64,000 nucleotides of DNA from Rubripirellula lacrimiformis (GCF_007741535.1 NZ_CP036525.1:8432001-8496000); one strand, 5' to 3'. Shown: positions 24,230 through 33,342, counted from the stretch's first letter. Notes: generated from the sequence alone by a model not told the origin. A program made the numbers and translations.

Positions 24230-25168
24230 TTAGACGGTCATCGCCGCGCCGGTGGCGACGACCAGCGGGACGTTGGTTCCGTCGTGCCGGCAATCGATCT
24301 GCAGTTCACTTTCGACGCGGTTGTTGTTCTGGGCGTCGTGGTAGTTGGCCCAGTGGGCGAGCCCGTCGGCCGTGAACTTGATGTGGGTGCTGCCGGTCGA
24401 TACCTCGAAGCCAGCGGAATCATCCAATCGCTGACGAAGGAAAATCTCGGTGTTGGCGTGCGTACATGCTTTGCCGTCGGCGGGGATGGATGCGGACGCG
24501 AACTTCTTGATGTCTTTTCCACGGATGCGAATCATCGGGGTGATTTCGGCGATCACAATGGTGCCGTCGAAGATGTCCGATTTGCAACCTTCGGTGGTCA
24601 GGTTGATACCGAAGTCGATCGAGACGTTTAGCGGGCAATCGAACGTGATGCCGGCGATCTTGGTGTCGGCCAACGTCCAACGCTTGTCGCCTGCCAGGCC
24701 GGTCGGTAGTGCCACACTGTCGGTGGCCACAATCGGATACGTAGCCTTGTCGGTTTGATCGAACGTGGCCGGGTCGATCAACGCGTGCGTCAGCATTTCC
24801 AGTTCGGCGTCGCGTTGATGATCGCAGCTGAGCCGGACGGGAATTGTCTTGCCGCGTGCGATCTTCAAACTGCGGTGGGACGCGGTCGTCTTGGGCAGGC
24901 CGGTCTGGTCATCGAGTTCAAGTTGGTACAGGATGACGCCGGTACCGCTGACGGCCGCGCCTTCGCTGCCTAGCAATCCCAGGGCGACGGCCAGGTCCAA
25001 CGTCGACATGGTCGCCTGGTTGGTCTGTGCGGTGATTTGGGTCGTCTTGGGATACGGCGATCCGGCGTTGACTTCCTTGGTGACCGTGGACTGAGGGGCA
25101 ACGTTTTGCCGTGTAACGGCCGAGATCATCGTTCCGTTGACGGAAACGGCATAGGGTTGGTGAGTCAT
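24230..25168 (-). CDS. Major tail (tube) protein
   Basis: 312 residues, beta-rich, with hydrophobic strands and regular turns (QPYAVSVNGTMISAVTRQNV, ATYPIVATDSVALPTGLAGD). It sits where siphoviruses encode the tail tube, between connector/neck genes and the chaperone/tape-measure genes. Length fits tail tubes with an extra C-terminal domain. A regulatory-like motif (TGTCCCGG on +, at 25232-25239) lies 64 nt before its start. Confidence 0.6.
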   Translation of the reverse strand: MTHQPYAVSVNGTMISAVTRQNVAPQSTVTKEVNAGSPYPKTTQITAQTNQATMSTLDLAVALGLLGSEGAAVSGTGVILYQLELDDQTGLPKTTASHRSLKIARGKTIPVRLSCDHQRDAELEMLTHALIDPATFDQTDKATYPIVATDSVALPTGLAGDKRWTLADTKIAGITFDCPLNVSIDFGINLTTEGCKSDIFDGTIVIAEITPMIRIRGKDIKKFASASIPADGKACTHANTEIFLRQRLDDSAGFEVSTGSTHIKFTADGLAHWANYHDAQNNNRVESELQIDCRHDGTNVPLVVATGAAMTV

Positions 25169-25231
25169 GGCGGCGCCCGGACGTGGTCACGAATGAAAGA
25201 TTCGTGTTCAAGTTGGTGCCGAATCGGTCCA

Positions 25232-25239
25232 TGTCCCGG
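25232..25239 (-). promoter_or_regulatory. Phage late motif CCGGGACA, before tail tube gene
   Basis: CCGGGACA on the - strand (AGCCGGGACATGG in context), 64 nt upstream of the tail tube ATG. One of six occurrences in the gaps of the late region, five exact and one with a single mismatch. Function is inferred (late promoter or activator site). Confidence 0.4.
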
Positions 25240-25240
25240 C

Positions 25241-25750
25241 TTAGGCGATCTTCCGGACGCTTGTGAAGTCGTTGCTGTCTAGCAGTTCATCGAGTCGCCG
25301 GTCGTAGACCTGGCCAAGCTGGACCTCTTCCTCGGGCAGCAGTGTGCGGAACTCTTCCTGCATCCGGATCTGGCTTTTGGGATGCCGGTAGGAAAACTTG
25401 CGGGCCTGTGGATAGCGGACGCGAGCACGGTTCTTGGTGCTGCTGATCCGGCCGCCGCTTTCCAGGGCTTTGCGAGTCTTGCCGGTAAATTCGAGTGGAC
25501 GATTGTGCTTGAACTCACGTTCTTTTCGTCCAGTGTACGAACGCCGACGGGCCCGGCCGGTCTGGTTCTCGCCCTTTCGCTTCTTGTAGCCTGCTGCCCG
25601 AGCGTGGGCTTCGGTGAAACGGCGGTCCCGCAGGTGATCATCGAAGAATTGGGCCGCTGCGGCATAGGCCTCTTTCGATGCATTGCCCCAGATGCGACGC
25701 ATCCCACGCGGTGTGGGACCACGCTGGCGAATTTGAATCGGACCGATCAT
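25241..25750 (-). CDS. Phage tail-completion-like protein
   Basis: 169 residues, very basic in the middle (AAGYKKRKGENQTGRARRRS, GRKEREFKHNRP) and helical at both ends. The layout, size and position between the tail fibre and tail tube genes resemble gp10-like or tail-terminator proteins, which often carry Lys/Arg-rich stretches. No specific motif allows a closer call. Confidence 0.4.
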   Translation of the reverse strand: MIGPIQIRQRGPTPRGMRRIWGNASKEAYAAAAQFFDDHLRDRRFTEAHARAAGYKKRKGENQTGRARRRSYTGRKEREFKHNRPLEFTGKTRKALESGGRISSTKNRARVRYPQARKFSYRHPKSQIRMQEEFRTLLPEEEVQLGQVYDRRLDELLDSNDFTSVRKIA

Positions 25751-25762
25751 CGCGGGTTTTCC

Positions 25763-27823
25763 CTAGGTAAGTTCGGTCCAGGACGGTTCTAGCTGCAGCG
25801 TGCCTCCATCGAGCGTTCGGACATCGCCGTCGCTATCGACCACTTCGGCGTCCCATCGATACTCCGTCGGGGCGACTTCCTTGGTGTCGTTTCGGTCGAA
25901 CTCTAATCTCAGCTTGCACGACCCAACGGCCTTTTCCAACAAGGTCGCGCTGCCATTGATTAACGGGACGCCAGGCGTGTTGCCAGCACCGAATCGGGCA
26001 GTCAATCCTTCTGCGGTGAAATCGAATCCGGCCAACTCGATTGTTTTCTCCCAGGCTGTTGACTTGGCTGCCAGATAGGTGTCGCCCTGACGCAATCGGA
26101 TCTCGCTGTTGTTGACGAAGTTCGCCAGCGGTGTCAGCAGGATCTGGCTGGACGTGAAACCGGCCTTCACACCGGCCACCAATTCGTCGGTGACGACAGT
26201 GAACTCCGCACTAGGTGCGTTGACTAGCGCAGGTGCAACGAATGTCGGCGTGTCGCCCGATTCGTCGATCATCAGCCTTAGGTTTGCGATGATCGACGCC
26301 TGCGCGTCCACGTCTGCCCCAACTTCGGCAACATCGGCTAGGGACGCAGCCCGGCCCGATTCGGGGAATTTATCGAGGAGAACCGATAGGATCGCGGCCT
26401 TTGCTTCGGCTACAGAGATGGCGGTGTCGACGTTGAACGATTCACGCAGCGATTGCATTTTCTTCACGGCGTCACGCCCCCACACGGTGACGGCTTCCCA
26501 GTCCATGTGCACGTGATCGACTCGGCTGTAACCAACTTGTGTAACGAGTACCGCCAGTGGGTCTGCGGCCGCTACTGCGGCTTTTGCGTCAACTACGTCG
26601 CCCAAGTAAGTGCCGTAGTTTCCGATCGCGGTTGCGTCGTTCCAGTCGCTGGCGATTGCAAAAATCATGTTGTCATTGCCGACCAAGTCGCGAGACTCGG
26701 ACATTAGCGTCGTCAAGTTCGCCCCATAAAGCGGAGCCCGCGTTTCGGTCGCGTCACCAGATCCCTGTAGCCAAACGAAGTAATCGAAAGCAGGCACTAG
26801 GCCAAGCGATACTAGATCATTTTTCGTACGAAGGACGCGAGTTTCCAACGCCGACCAGTAGGGGCCTGGCGCAATGGGGTCCCAGTCCTCATCCAGGTTC
26901 GATCCGGACACGCCGTGCACCACGATCCCGTCGCTGGGGGTTGCCTGCAGCATTCCCATAATTGGCCCGATACCGATAACGGAACGGCCCGCATAGTGCC
27001 ACCGCGTCAGGTTCACGTTAGTATTCTGCGTCGACGACACAGCCACGCTATCTCGCTCGAATGCTTCGGTGCCCGATGGCGTGCCGGCGGACTGGCCCGA
27101 CACCAGTGATTGCCCGGCAAGGATAGTCAAGTGAAACCGTTCCCCCAATTGCCATCGCAAGGGCGGAATAAACAGGTCGTCGGCTAGTTCCGTGCGTTCT
27201 CCCAGCGTCAACGCCCGAGACCACACCATCAGGTTCTTGATTCCGCCGTCCGTCGTTTGGGTTGACGAATTTGAACCGGTGTACCGTCCAAACTGCAGTG
27301 GCACGTCCGTCAGTGCACGCAGGTTAAACGCGGCCGCTGCCGACACTTCGACCCCGTCCACTCGCACGATAATGGTGTCGTCTGCTTTGACGATAACAAC
27401 CCGATTCCAGGTGTCCGCCGTGGCGGTTGCCGTCACACTGGCCGACGATGCATCGCCCGTCAGCAATAGCTGCAATGTCATGCCCGTTCGCATAAGGCGA
27501 AACGATCGCTTGACATTTGGCGATGCAAGTGGCGCATCTTTCGACATAATGCAACCGGTATCAGCACCCGATATATACAGGTCGAATGCGATCGACCATT
27601 CAGGCCCAAGTGCATCGAAATCTAGCGGCGAATCGGTTAGCGTGTCTTTGATGTTTTCGGAAAGCGACCCGACGAAGTTGAACCCGCCCTCTGCGTGCAA
27701 TGGGAACGTGCCCGACAATCCATCTGACTGCAGGTGGCGGGAACCAATGTGATCGAGTGCTGCAAGTCTCTGTCCCATCGCGTTGAGCGGATAGAACGAC
27801 CGTAGGTTTTTCATCAGCGACAT
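25763..27823 (-). CDS. Tail fibre with LamG-like and SGNH esterase-like domains
   Basis: 686 residues. N-terminal part is a laminin-G/concanavalin-like beta sandwich (EWSIAFDLYISGADTGCIMS, TWNRVVIVKADDTIIVRVDG). Residues about 230-470 resemble a sialate O-acetylesterase/SGNH hydrolase: AGQSLVSGQSAG (nucleophile Ser in GQSxxxGQ), WLQGSGDATETRAP, and a late DHVHMDW block supplying Asp and His. The C-terminal part is a beta-rich fold (LTPLANFVNNSEIRLRQGDT). Such proteins bind and deacetylate cell-surface sugars, so it is the probable receptor-binding fibre. A regulatory-like motif lies 97 nt before its start. Confidence 0.65.
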   Translation of the reverse strand: MSLMKNLRSFYPLNAMGQRLAALDHIGSRHLQSDGLSGTFPLHAEGGFNFVGSLSENIKDTLTDSPLDFDALGPEWSIAFDLYISGADTGCIMSKDAPLASPNVKRSFRLMRTGMTLQLLLTGDASSASVTATATADTWNRVVIVKADDTIIVRVDGVEVSAAAAFNLRALTDVPLQFGRYTGSNSSTQTTDGGIKNLMVWSRALTLGERTELADDLFIPPLRWQLGERFHLTILAGQSLVSGQSAGTPSGTEAFERDSVAVSSTQNTNVNLTRWHYAGRSVIGIGPIMGMLQATPSDGIVVHGVSGSNLDEDWDPIAPGPYWSALETRVLRTKNDLVSLGLVPAFDYFVWLQGSGDATETRAPLYGANLTTLMSESRDLVGNDNMIFAIASDWNDATAIGNYGTYLGDVVDAKAAVAAADPLAVLVTQVGYSRVDHVHMDWEAVTVWGRDAVKKMQSLRESFNVDTAISVAEAKAAILSVLLDKFPESGRAASLADVAEVGADVDAQASIIANLRLMIDESGDTPTFVAPALVNAPSAEFTVVTDELVAGVKAGFTSSQILLTPLANFVNNSEIRLRQGDTYLAAKSTAWEKTIELAGFDFTAEGLTARFGAGNTPGVPLINGSATLLEKAVGSCKLRLEFDRNDTKEVAPTEYRWDAEVVDSDGDVRTLDGGTLQLEPSWTELT

Positions 27824-27919
27824 TGTATTTTCTCTGCGTAAAGTCGCGTTAGGTTAAGAGTGTAGTGGCCAACGTGGAATTTTCCTTGCTCGCTGGCAAG
27901 ATAACGATTTGGCGGTCAG

Positions 27920-27927
27920 TGTCCCGT
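27920..27927 (-). promoter_or_regulatory. Phage late motif (ACGGGACA), before fibre gene
   Basis: On + TGTCCCGT, one mismatch from the TGTCCCGG seen at the five other sites. It lies 97 nt before the tail-fibre ATG, in a gap between that gene and the DUF3800 gene. Confidence 0.3.
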
Positions 27928-27979
27928 TCAACTTTGTCGTGAGCGATTGAGGCAGCTCAGTTTCGGCAAGACTAAGACG

Positions 27980-28759
27980 CTATGGCTTAAACACTACCGA
28001 AGAGGCGGGCCCTTGGTAGTCATTCCAATTCAATGGTGACCCCAGCATCGCCTTAATCATTGATTCCCCATCTTGCTGTTCCGAAAAATATCGTCTAAAC
28101 GCGAAGGCACACGCATCAGCGAGTTGCAGCATTGGGGCCTCGTCTTTCTTTACGAAATGAGCGGTGTCAATAATCCGGTCAATTGGCCCAGCGTTGGTTT
28201 GTGTGATTTGTCCGGTACGTCGTTCTTGATCGGTAAGTCGCATGTATTCTGGAGTCAACGGAAGGTCGCAAGTTGCTTTCATGGCCCGTCGCATGTATTC
28301 CTTTTTCTTCCCAACGTCCTCCGCAATGATCGCAGCTAGGCTTTTTGCACTGACTTCTCTCACCCACTTATTTGCTCTTTCGATACAATAGTGAAATGCG
28401 TCGATGTGCTGATATTCTTCTGGTCTCACTTTGTTTTGAAGCGGAGTTTCGGAACTCCTTAGCACCCTACCCAGAGCAATTGGGATCTTTAACGCGCGAG
28501 GAATTCCCAGGACGTCATTCATTAATTGCATTCGCTCCCGACGAGTCCATATCTCATCATGGCTGCGATTTGAATAAACGTCTTTCGCATGAAAGAGGAA
28601 GTTCTCTCGCAATTCTTCCGGCACTCTTGCGTTGAATGCATCTGCCAGCATGGACTTGGCGGGAAGCCACTGAGATTCCGAATCTACGATGAGCCCCACA
28701 ACAACAGTAACCGGCTCTTTTGCCGAGATGCCGGCTTCGTCAACATAGATTAGATACAT
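27980..28759 (-). CDS. DUF3800-domain protein, accessory gene in tail region
   Basis: 259 residues opening with MYLIYVDEAGISAKEPVTVV: the DUF3800 family starts with an aspartate-bearing strand of this type and has an RNase-H-like fold. Further acidic residues (AIIAEDVG, QLADACAFAFRRYF near the end) could complete a metal site. It sits between structural genes with gaps on both sides and its composition is less GC-rich than its neighbours. DUF3800 proteins occur in phages and defence islands, so a moron with an anti-host or exclusion role is possible, but no activity is established. Confidence 0.7.
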   Translation of the reverse strand: MYLIYVDEAGISAKEPVTVVVGLIVDSESQWLPAKSMLADAFNARVPEELRENFLFHAKDVYSNRSHDEIWTRRERMQLMNDVLGIPRALKIPIALGRVLRSSETPLQNKVRPEEYQHIDAFHYCIERANKWVREVSAKSLAAIIAEDVGKKKEYMRRAMKATCDLPLTPEYMRLTDQERRTGQITQTNAGPIDRIIDTAHFVKKDEAPMLQLADACAFAFRRYFSEQQDGESMIKAMLGSPLNWNDYQGPASSVVFKP

Positions 28760-28924
28760 TTCATGCTCGTTTTGGTCGAATGGAATTGTTTGATTACTCT
28801 CCTGGAACTTTCGTCAGATAGCAATACACGAGCCAGAGGTTTTGACTTCTTGGTCATTTCTTGCGGCGAACTTCTTCGAGTTTGTTGGTGTTTGCGTTCG
28901 CCTGTCAAACTGCCCGTGTTATCG

Positions 28925-29446
28925 CTACTTGGTCGACCACTGCACTAGCAGGAACGCGCGTTGGGCGTCGCCAATGGATTCGCGTTTGCTTCGGTCGGTG
29001 CGGGAGTGATCTAGTAGCAGCAGCCGGGTGATCGGCAGGTATCGAGCATCGCCCGCTAAGTCCATCAGTCCCGGGTTGTCGGCGTTTCCTTTGCACAATC
29101 GACCGATCAGGTTCTCGAAGTCTCGGTCGGCTTCGTTGGCGGCCAGGCCCTCGGGCGTGTTGCGCTCGAGGTGGATGATCAGTTCGCCCATTGATGACGT
29201 GCACGCTCCGCCTCGGGTCGTGTCGCGTGTCCACTCGATGCCGTCGTCCGTGGTCCAGATCTTCGCGAACGGACGCTGGGCGACCAATTCGGCCAGGGTG
29301 TGCGGTTCGCCGCCTGGCTTCTCGGGCAATGCGTTGTGGTGGACCGTGGCCCCGGTCAATGACGACCAGGCCGCGGTGGCGGCGAGCGTGGTTTCCAGAC
29401 GCTCGGCGATCAGGGAGATCGGGCCGGCGGCGGCGGGCATGGCCAT
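28925..29446 (-). CDS. Phage neck/minor tail protein
   Basis: 173 residues from the ATG at 29446. Helical N-terminus (LIAERLETTLAATAAWSSLT), then a strand-rich part (AKIWTTDDGIEWTRDTTRGG, GELIIHLERNTPEG). Located among the connector genes downstream of the capsid genes. Tail-terminator or gpZ-like functions occur at this place in lambda. Assigned by position. Confidence 0.45.
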   Translation of the reverse strand: MAMPAAAGPISLIAERLETTLAATAAWSSLTGATVHHNALPEKPGGEPHTLAELVAQRPFAKIWTTDDGIEWTRDTTRGGACTSSMGELIIHLERNTPEGLAANEADRDFENLIGRLCKGNADNPGLMDLAGDARYLPITRLLLLDHSRTDRSKRESIGDAQRAFLLVQWSTK

Positions 29447-29450
29447 GGTG

Positions 29451-29807
29451 TTAGCTCCATCCGTCGCTGCGGGAATTCGAGACGCCGCCGTGTCGTTCGC
29501 CGTATAGCACGATGGCCGTGGATGCCTTGGCATCGCCGAGGCGGACTACGGTGTAGTTGTAGGCGCCAACGGTGAAGGTGCTGCCGACGCCTACGGGGTC
29601 GACGCCAGGTGCTAGGTGCACTTCGCGGGTGCGGACTTCGGTGCGTTCGTTTCGGTTGCCACGTCGCCACTCGACCTGTTCGCTGTACACGACGGCCTGG
29701 GTCGGCGTGGGAGCCGAGCCGATACGTGTCAGGGTGATCGCGCCCTCGTCGCCAAAGAATCGCTGGCTCGCGCGGGCGACCGATCGGAACGCGGAACGCA
29801 ATCGCAT
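29451..29807 (-). CDS. Head-tail connector-like protein (118 aa)
   Basis: 118 residues (MRLRSAFRSVARASQRFFGD...). After a basic helix comes a beta-barrel-like pattern (GAITLTRIGSAPTP, VGVGSTFTVGAYNYTVVRLG), the type of small barrel seen in lambda FII-like connectors. It starts 2 nt after the preceding gene. Function inferred from size, fold pattern and place. Confidence 0.45.
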   Translation of the reverse strand: MRLRSAFRSVARASQRFFGDEGAITLTRIGSAPTPTQAVVYSEQVEWRRGNRNERTEVRTREVHLAPGVDPVGVGSTFTVGAYNYTVVRLGDAKASTAIVLYGERHGGVSNSRSDGWS

Positions 29808-29809
29808 GG

Positions 29810-30220
29810 TTACAGCAACTCGCAGACGATCTTGCCGGCCACGTTGCCGCGTTTGGTGCCCGAGCTAGTCGTGGACGTTTCGCGAATCAATCGCGACGTC
29901 AACTGCAGCGTCTTCTCGTCGACGGGCAGCGGTTTGGCCTTGGTCACTTCCTTGGTCGCAGCGACCAAGGCGTTGACGACCTGGACACGCTTTCGCGGCC
30001 CCAGCTGGTCAAGCAACCAGGCGATCAATTGTTCCGAATTGAATGCACTGGTAGACGATGCGGGCTGGCGATCGCCGACCGTCAATTCGCCGCGAAACAT
30101 CGCCGTGAATTCGGGACGATGATTCCCGACCGTTAGCTCGTCACGCACCTTCGATGCCCCTTTGGCAACTTGGGCGATCGCGTGCAGCTGGACGGGGCTA
30201 AGCAGAGTGGTCGCGGTCAT
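29810..30220 (-). CDS. Phage head-region protein (136 aa)
   Basis: 136 residues from the ATG at 30220 (MTATTLLSPVQLHAIAQVAK...), mostly helical, with a leucine-rich segment LIAWLLDQLGPRKRVQVVNA and a basic end. It lies between the decoration-protein gene and the connector gene. No motif is recognised; a connector or adaptor role is inferred from position. Confidence 0.45.
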   Translation of the reverse strand: MTATTLLSPVQLHAIAQVAKGASKVRDELTVGNHRPEFTAMFRGELTVGDRQPASSTSAFNSEQLIAWLLDQLGPRKRVQVVNALVAATKEVTKAKPLPVDEKTLQLTSRLIRETSTTSSGTKRGNVAGKIVCELL

Positions 30221-30293
30221 GTCGGCTCGCAAAATGGCAACGAGGTAGCGCAGCGAGCCGTGACACACGGCTCGCGAATCATTCGGATCGGGC

Positions 30294-30626
30294 CTATGCG
30301 CCGACGACCACATCGACATGCAACATGCCGGAGGTTTTGGCAATCAATGCCTTGCCAGCGACAACGCCACCGGAGGTGACCGCCAGGCCGGCGTCGTAAT
30401 TGACCGCAGCATTGGCGGCAAACGTAGTCGCGGATGCGGATGCGATCCGGACGGTCGGGCCTTTGCTGTGCCTAACGGACAGTGGTTGTCCGATGGCGGT
30501 GGGCGTTCGAAGCCCCTGCACAACACACGACCCCAGGACCGCGTGGACGATCACATCGCCGCTTTTGAGAGAGGCGGAAGGAGCCGGGATTTCGGCTTCG
30601 TTTGCGTTATAGAGATTTTCGGTCAT
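30294..30626 (-). CDS. DUF2190-like capsid decoration protein
   Basis: 110 residues with the small beta-rich pattern of DUF2190 proteins: SGDVIVHAVLGSCVVQGLRT near the start, then the Ala/Gly-rich NAAVNYDAGLAVTSGGVVAG and a VDVVVG end. Such proteins decorate or stabilise capsids in phages with HK97-like heads. The ATG is 74 nt downstream of a late regulatory-like motif at 30700, which suggests a transcription start in this gap. Confidence 0.55.
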   Translation of the reverse strand: MTENLYNANEAEIPAPSASLKSGDVIVHAVLGSCVVQGLRTPTAIGQPLSVRHSKGPTVRIASASATTFAANAAVNYDAGLAVTSGGVVAGKALIAKTSGMLHVDVVVGA

Positions 30627-30699
30627 CGGGAACCAGTCGCGTCAGAATTCGGTGGCAAGGAAACCAAGGGACCGTCAACAATCGCGGAAACGGTGGTCG

Positions 30700-30707
30700 T
30701 GTCCCGG
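30700..30707 (-). promoter_or_regulatory. Phage late motif CCGGGACA, before decoration gene
   Basis: Context on the - strand is AAACCGGGACACGACC. Distance to the decoration-gene ATG is 74 nt, almost the same as at the capsid gene (77 nt). Confidence 0.4.
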
Positions 30708-30756
30708 TTTGTTGCTTTGTCTTCTGACGCAACTGGCTACCGATGACCGAGTACGC

Positions 30757-30832
30757 AAAAGGGCCCGGTCCGCGGCGATTGTCATGGATTGGGGAATGAG
30801 CCCGTCATGCGCATCACGCAGACGGACCGGGC
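30757..30832 (-). terminator. Long-loop inverted repeat after the acidic protein gene
   Basis: Ten-bp perfect arms GCCCGGTCCG (30763-30772) and CGGACCGGGC (30823-30832) separated by 50 nt. On the - strand the second arm is followed by CCTTTTGC. It lies just after the stop at 30847 and could end that transcript. The large loop makes it a weaker case than 31449-31487. Confidence 0.4.
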
Positions 30833-30846
30833 TTATTCGCAGTGGC

Positions 30847-31410
30847 TTACAGGCCCAGGATTTCCGCAATCTTCAATGCCGACTTGGGACCGATCCCATT
30901 CGGCGTGGTCAGTTTGTTGCCGTTCGCCAACCATTCGACCAATTCGCCGCGTGTCTCGACGTTCTCTTCCGCGTACTTCTCCGCGAAATCGGATTCCAGG
31001 ACGGTGTCGAGCCGCGTGTCGTCGGATAGGCCTTGCGGTGACGGATCATCGGGGACCTCGGCTTCGGTTTCGTCGGTGGAGTCGGCGTTGGCGTCCGATT
31101 CGGATTCGGTGTTTGCCTCGGCTTCGGCTTGGGCTTCGTCAGCCTCCGATCCCGGTGCAGACTGTGTTTCGATGTCGGATCCCGATTCGCTGTTAGGATC
31201 GTCCGCGTCCGGGGCGTCGTCTTCAACTTCGCCATCGTCGTCGAAACATTCGATCTGTAATCGATCGCAGGTTGACAGCAGGCTTCGCAGCGTGCCGATG
31301 TCAACACCGCCAAAGGTGTGGATGGCGGCGACAACGGAGCCGACCTCGATCGAGTTGCCTTCGACGTTAAATGGACGAGCGGCTTTCACCGCGTACGTGA
31401 GGGACTTCAT
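30847..31410 (-). CDS. Acidic phage head-region protein with helix-hairpin-helix end
   Basis: 187 residues from the ATG at 31410 (MKSLTYAVKAARPFNVEGNS...). An extremely acidic middle (CFDDDGEVEDDAPDADD, then a D/E/S/A-rich run of about 80 residues) connects an N-terminal strand-rich part and a C-terminal segment NGIGPKSALKIAEILGL that looks like a helix-hairpin-helix. It sits downstream of the major capsid gene and is bounded by two terminator-like hairpins. Acidic linkers of this kind occur in capsid accessory proteins; the role is not known. Confidence 0.45.
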   Translation of the reverse strand: MKSLTYAVKAARPFNVEGNSIEVGSVVAAIHTFGGVDIGTLRSLLSTCDRLQIECFDDDGEVEDDAPDADDPNSESGSDIETQSAPGSEADEAQAEAEANTESESDANADSTDETEAEVPDDPSPQGLSDDTRLDTVLESDFAEKYAEENVETRGELVEWLANGNKLTTPNGIGPKSALKIAEILGL

Positions 31411-31440
31411 TGTTGGCACCTGTTATGTGATTGGAGGATC

Positions 31441-31487
31441 GGGAAAACAAAAGCGACCGGCAACCAAGATGGCCACCGGTCGCTTTT
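31441..31487 (-). terminator. Intrinsic terminator after the major capsid gene
   Basis: Perfect 12-bp stem: AAAAGCGACCGG (31449-31460) and CCGGTCGCTTTT (31476-31487) around a 15-nt loop. Transcription on the - strand ends CGCTTTTGTTTTCCC. It lies 37 nt after the capsid stop at 31524 and would limit read-through so that capsid mRNA exceeds downstream mRNA. The stem also works in the opposite direction. Confidence 0.75.
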
Positions 31488-31523
31488 CGCTGCTTCAAAA
31501 AAGTGTGCGTTACCGGGTGACGC

Positions 31524-33266
31524 TTACGCGACGTTCTTGATCAGGCCACGCCAATCGATCGCCTTGACGCCGATGTCCAGGTTGCCTTTCCATCCCATGC
31601 CGTAGGCGTCGTCGCCCGACAAGCGGAAGGATTCCATTCGCGGAGCCCGGCCGGTGCCACGTCGGTAGCCGACCTCGATGCCGTTTCGCCCGTTCTCGGC
31701 CGCTCCGTACCAAGTGGAGGAGCTACCGGCGTATGCGGTGCCGGTGTCCGGATCAGTGACGCCGGTGTCCAAACGTGGGTCGAAGTGAGGATCGGCGGTA
31801 CCGCGGTGCGGGTTGGCCGTTCCTTGCAAGCTTCCGTCGCCGCCGCCATCGCGTCGCAGTTCGACCGATGCCAGCAGCTGGCTGACGGCGAAGTTCAGTT
31901 CTTCCGGGGCGATAACGTGACGCAGCGAGTTGCGGATGTTTCGTCCGTTCTCGGTTTGCGTGACCATCTTCTTTTTGGCGGCTCGGTAGGTGTCCGATCC
32001 CCACGCCGAACTGGCGGTCAAGTTTCCGTGGTCGGCGTGGAACAAAGCCACACCGTCACGCATCGTTGGGTTGCTAAGCAGCAACGCGTAGATCAGGTTC
32101 GGTCGGATCTCGGCGAGCAGTTCGCCCAGTTCGCGGGTCGTGTGATCGCTGGTCGCACCGAAAGTGTCGTCGATGATGTCTTGTTCATCGATGATGAACT
32201 TACCGGCATAGCGAGCGATCGCGTATTCTTCGGTCTCGTCGCTAAACGTGATGTCGGTCGGCTTCCCACCGCGGGCAAGCTTCTTGACGCCGCTGCCCTT
32301 GGTCAATCGGCCGCGTTCGTTCTTCTTGAAGTTCGCGACGTCGGTTTCGAAACACCAGCCTTTCGTGGTGTCCTCGATGCCCATGTAGGCCTGCAGAATC
32401 AGCATGTTGACAGACGTGCTGAACACGGCTTCCAACTGAGCGGTCGACAGGGCCGATCGGATCAGGTCGTCGCGATCCTCGGGCATGCGACGGCCGGCCA
32501 GCGTCAGGGCTTCGCGGCAGAAGTCGAACATCGAGAAGTTGGCGTAGCGGTGCGATTCATCGCGAGCCCGCTCGAAGTTGTCCAACTCGGTTCCCTCGCT
32601 GCGTCGCACGTTCGTGCCGGCAGCGTTCAATCGGGTCAACCAGGTCGCACCGACGTTTTCGCGGCGAAGCATTGCCGAGGCACCGGCGTTGCGGAAGATC
32701 TGGTTATCCAGATCGATGCCTTGGCGAAGCAACATACCACCCTGCAAAGCCTGCAGCGTGTTGTGCGTCGCGGCGGATCGGGTGTGACCGGCGGGTGCAC
32801 GGTCAACGGCGGCAGGTCGCTGCGATCTGCTCGACTCTAAGAATTCGCGGGCGATGCGTTCGACGGGCCAGTCTTCGCGATAGGCTCGTTCGATCACGTC
32901 ACGCGAAACATCGTCGCCCTGCAAACGTGCGATCGCGTCATGGCGTGCCTGGCGATCGGTGGTCCGCTGTTGTTCGATGCGAGCCAGTTCGGCCCGGGTG
33001 ATCGGTTGATCGTCTTCGGGGCTAGGCGTCGGATCACGCTGAATCGGTGCTGGACCGTTCGGTTCGTCGTCGATTTCGTCTCGCACGATCGGATCGTCGG
33101 ACGGGGTGGATTGTGGAGACGGGGCAACCGGGTCGCTGACGCGTTCAAACTCGGCCCGCTCGAAGTCATTCATCCCACGGACGAAGACATCGCACTGGGT
33201 TTCATCGGCATCATTGGGCAACCCGAGGTCGACCATGTAGGAGACTTGGTGGTCGGTATACGGCAT
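31524..33266 (-). CDS. Major capsid protein
   Basis: 580 residues. The first ~170 are charged, proline-rich and helical (ERAEFERVSDPVAPSP, QPITRAELARIEQQRTTDRQ), like a scaffolding or delta domain removed by the prohead protease. The remainder is an HK97-type coat pattern: YANFSMFDFCREALTLAGRR, then DITFSDETEEYAIARYAGKF, IYALLLSNPTMRDGVALFHA, and a GIEVGYRRGTGRAPRMESFR end. The FHADHGNL block is characteristic of one group of phage coat proteins. The start at 33266 is the best ATG but lacks a clear ribosome-binding site. It follows the protease gene by 91 nt, where a late regulatory-like motif occurs. Confidence 0.8.
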   Translation of the reverse strand: MPYTDHQVSYMVDLGLPNDADETQCDVFVRGMNDFERAEFERVSDPVAPSPQSTPSDDPIVRDEIDDEPNGPAPIQRDPTPSPEDDQPITRAELARIEQQRTTDRQARHDAIARLQGDDVSRDVIERAYREDWPVERIAREFLESSRSQRPAAVDRAPAGHTRSAATHNTLQALQGGMLLRQGIDLDNQIFRNAGASAMLRRENVGATWLTRLNAAGTNVRRSEGTELDNFERARDESHRYANFSMFDFCREALTLAGRRMPEDRDDLIRSALSTAQLEAVFSTSVNMLILQAYMGIEDTTKGWCFETDVANFKKNERGRLTKGSGVKKLARGGKPTDITFSDETEEYAIARYAGKFIIDEQDIIDDTFGATSDHTTRELGELLAEIRPNLIYALLLSNPTMRDGVALFHADHGNLTASSAWGSDTYRAAKKKMVTQTENGRNIRNSLRHVIAPEELNFAVSQLLASVELRRDGGGDGSLQGTANPHRGTADPHFDPRLDTGVTDPDTGTAYAGSSSTWYGAAENGRNGIEVGYRRGTGRAPRMESFRLSGDDAYGMGWKGNLDIGVKAIDWRGLIKNVA

Positions 33267-33342
33267 CGTTTGGGCCCGGCGTGGAATCTGGTTCGCGAGT
33301 GTTTCAAAAACAACTCGCCCAGATTCGCGGGCTTTCGTGCCG

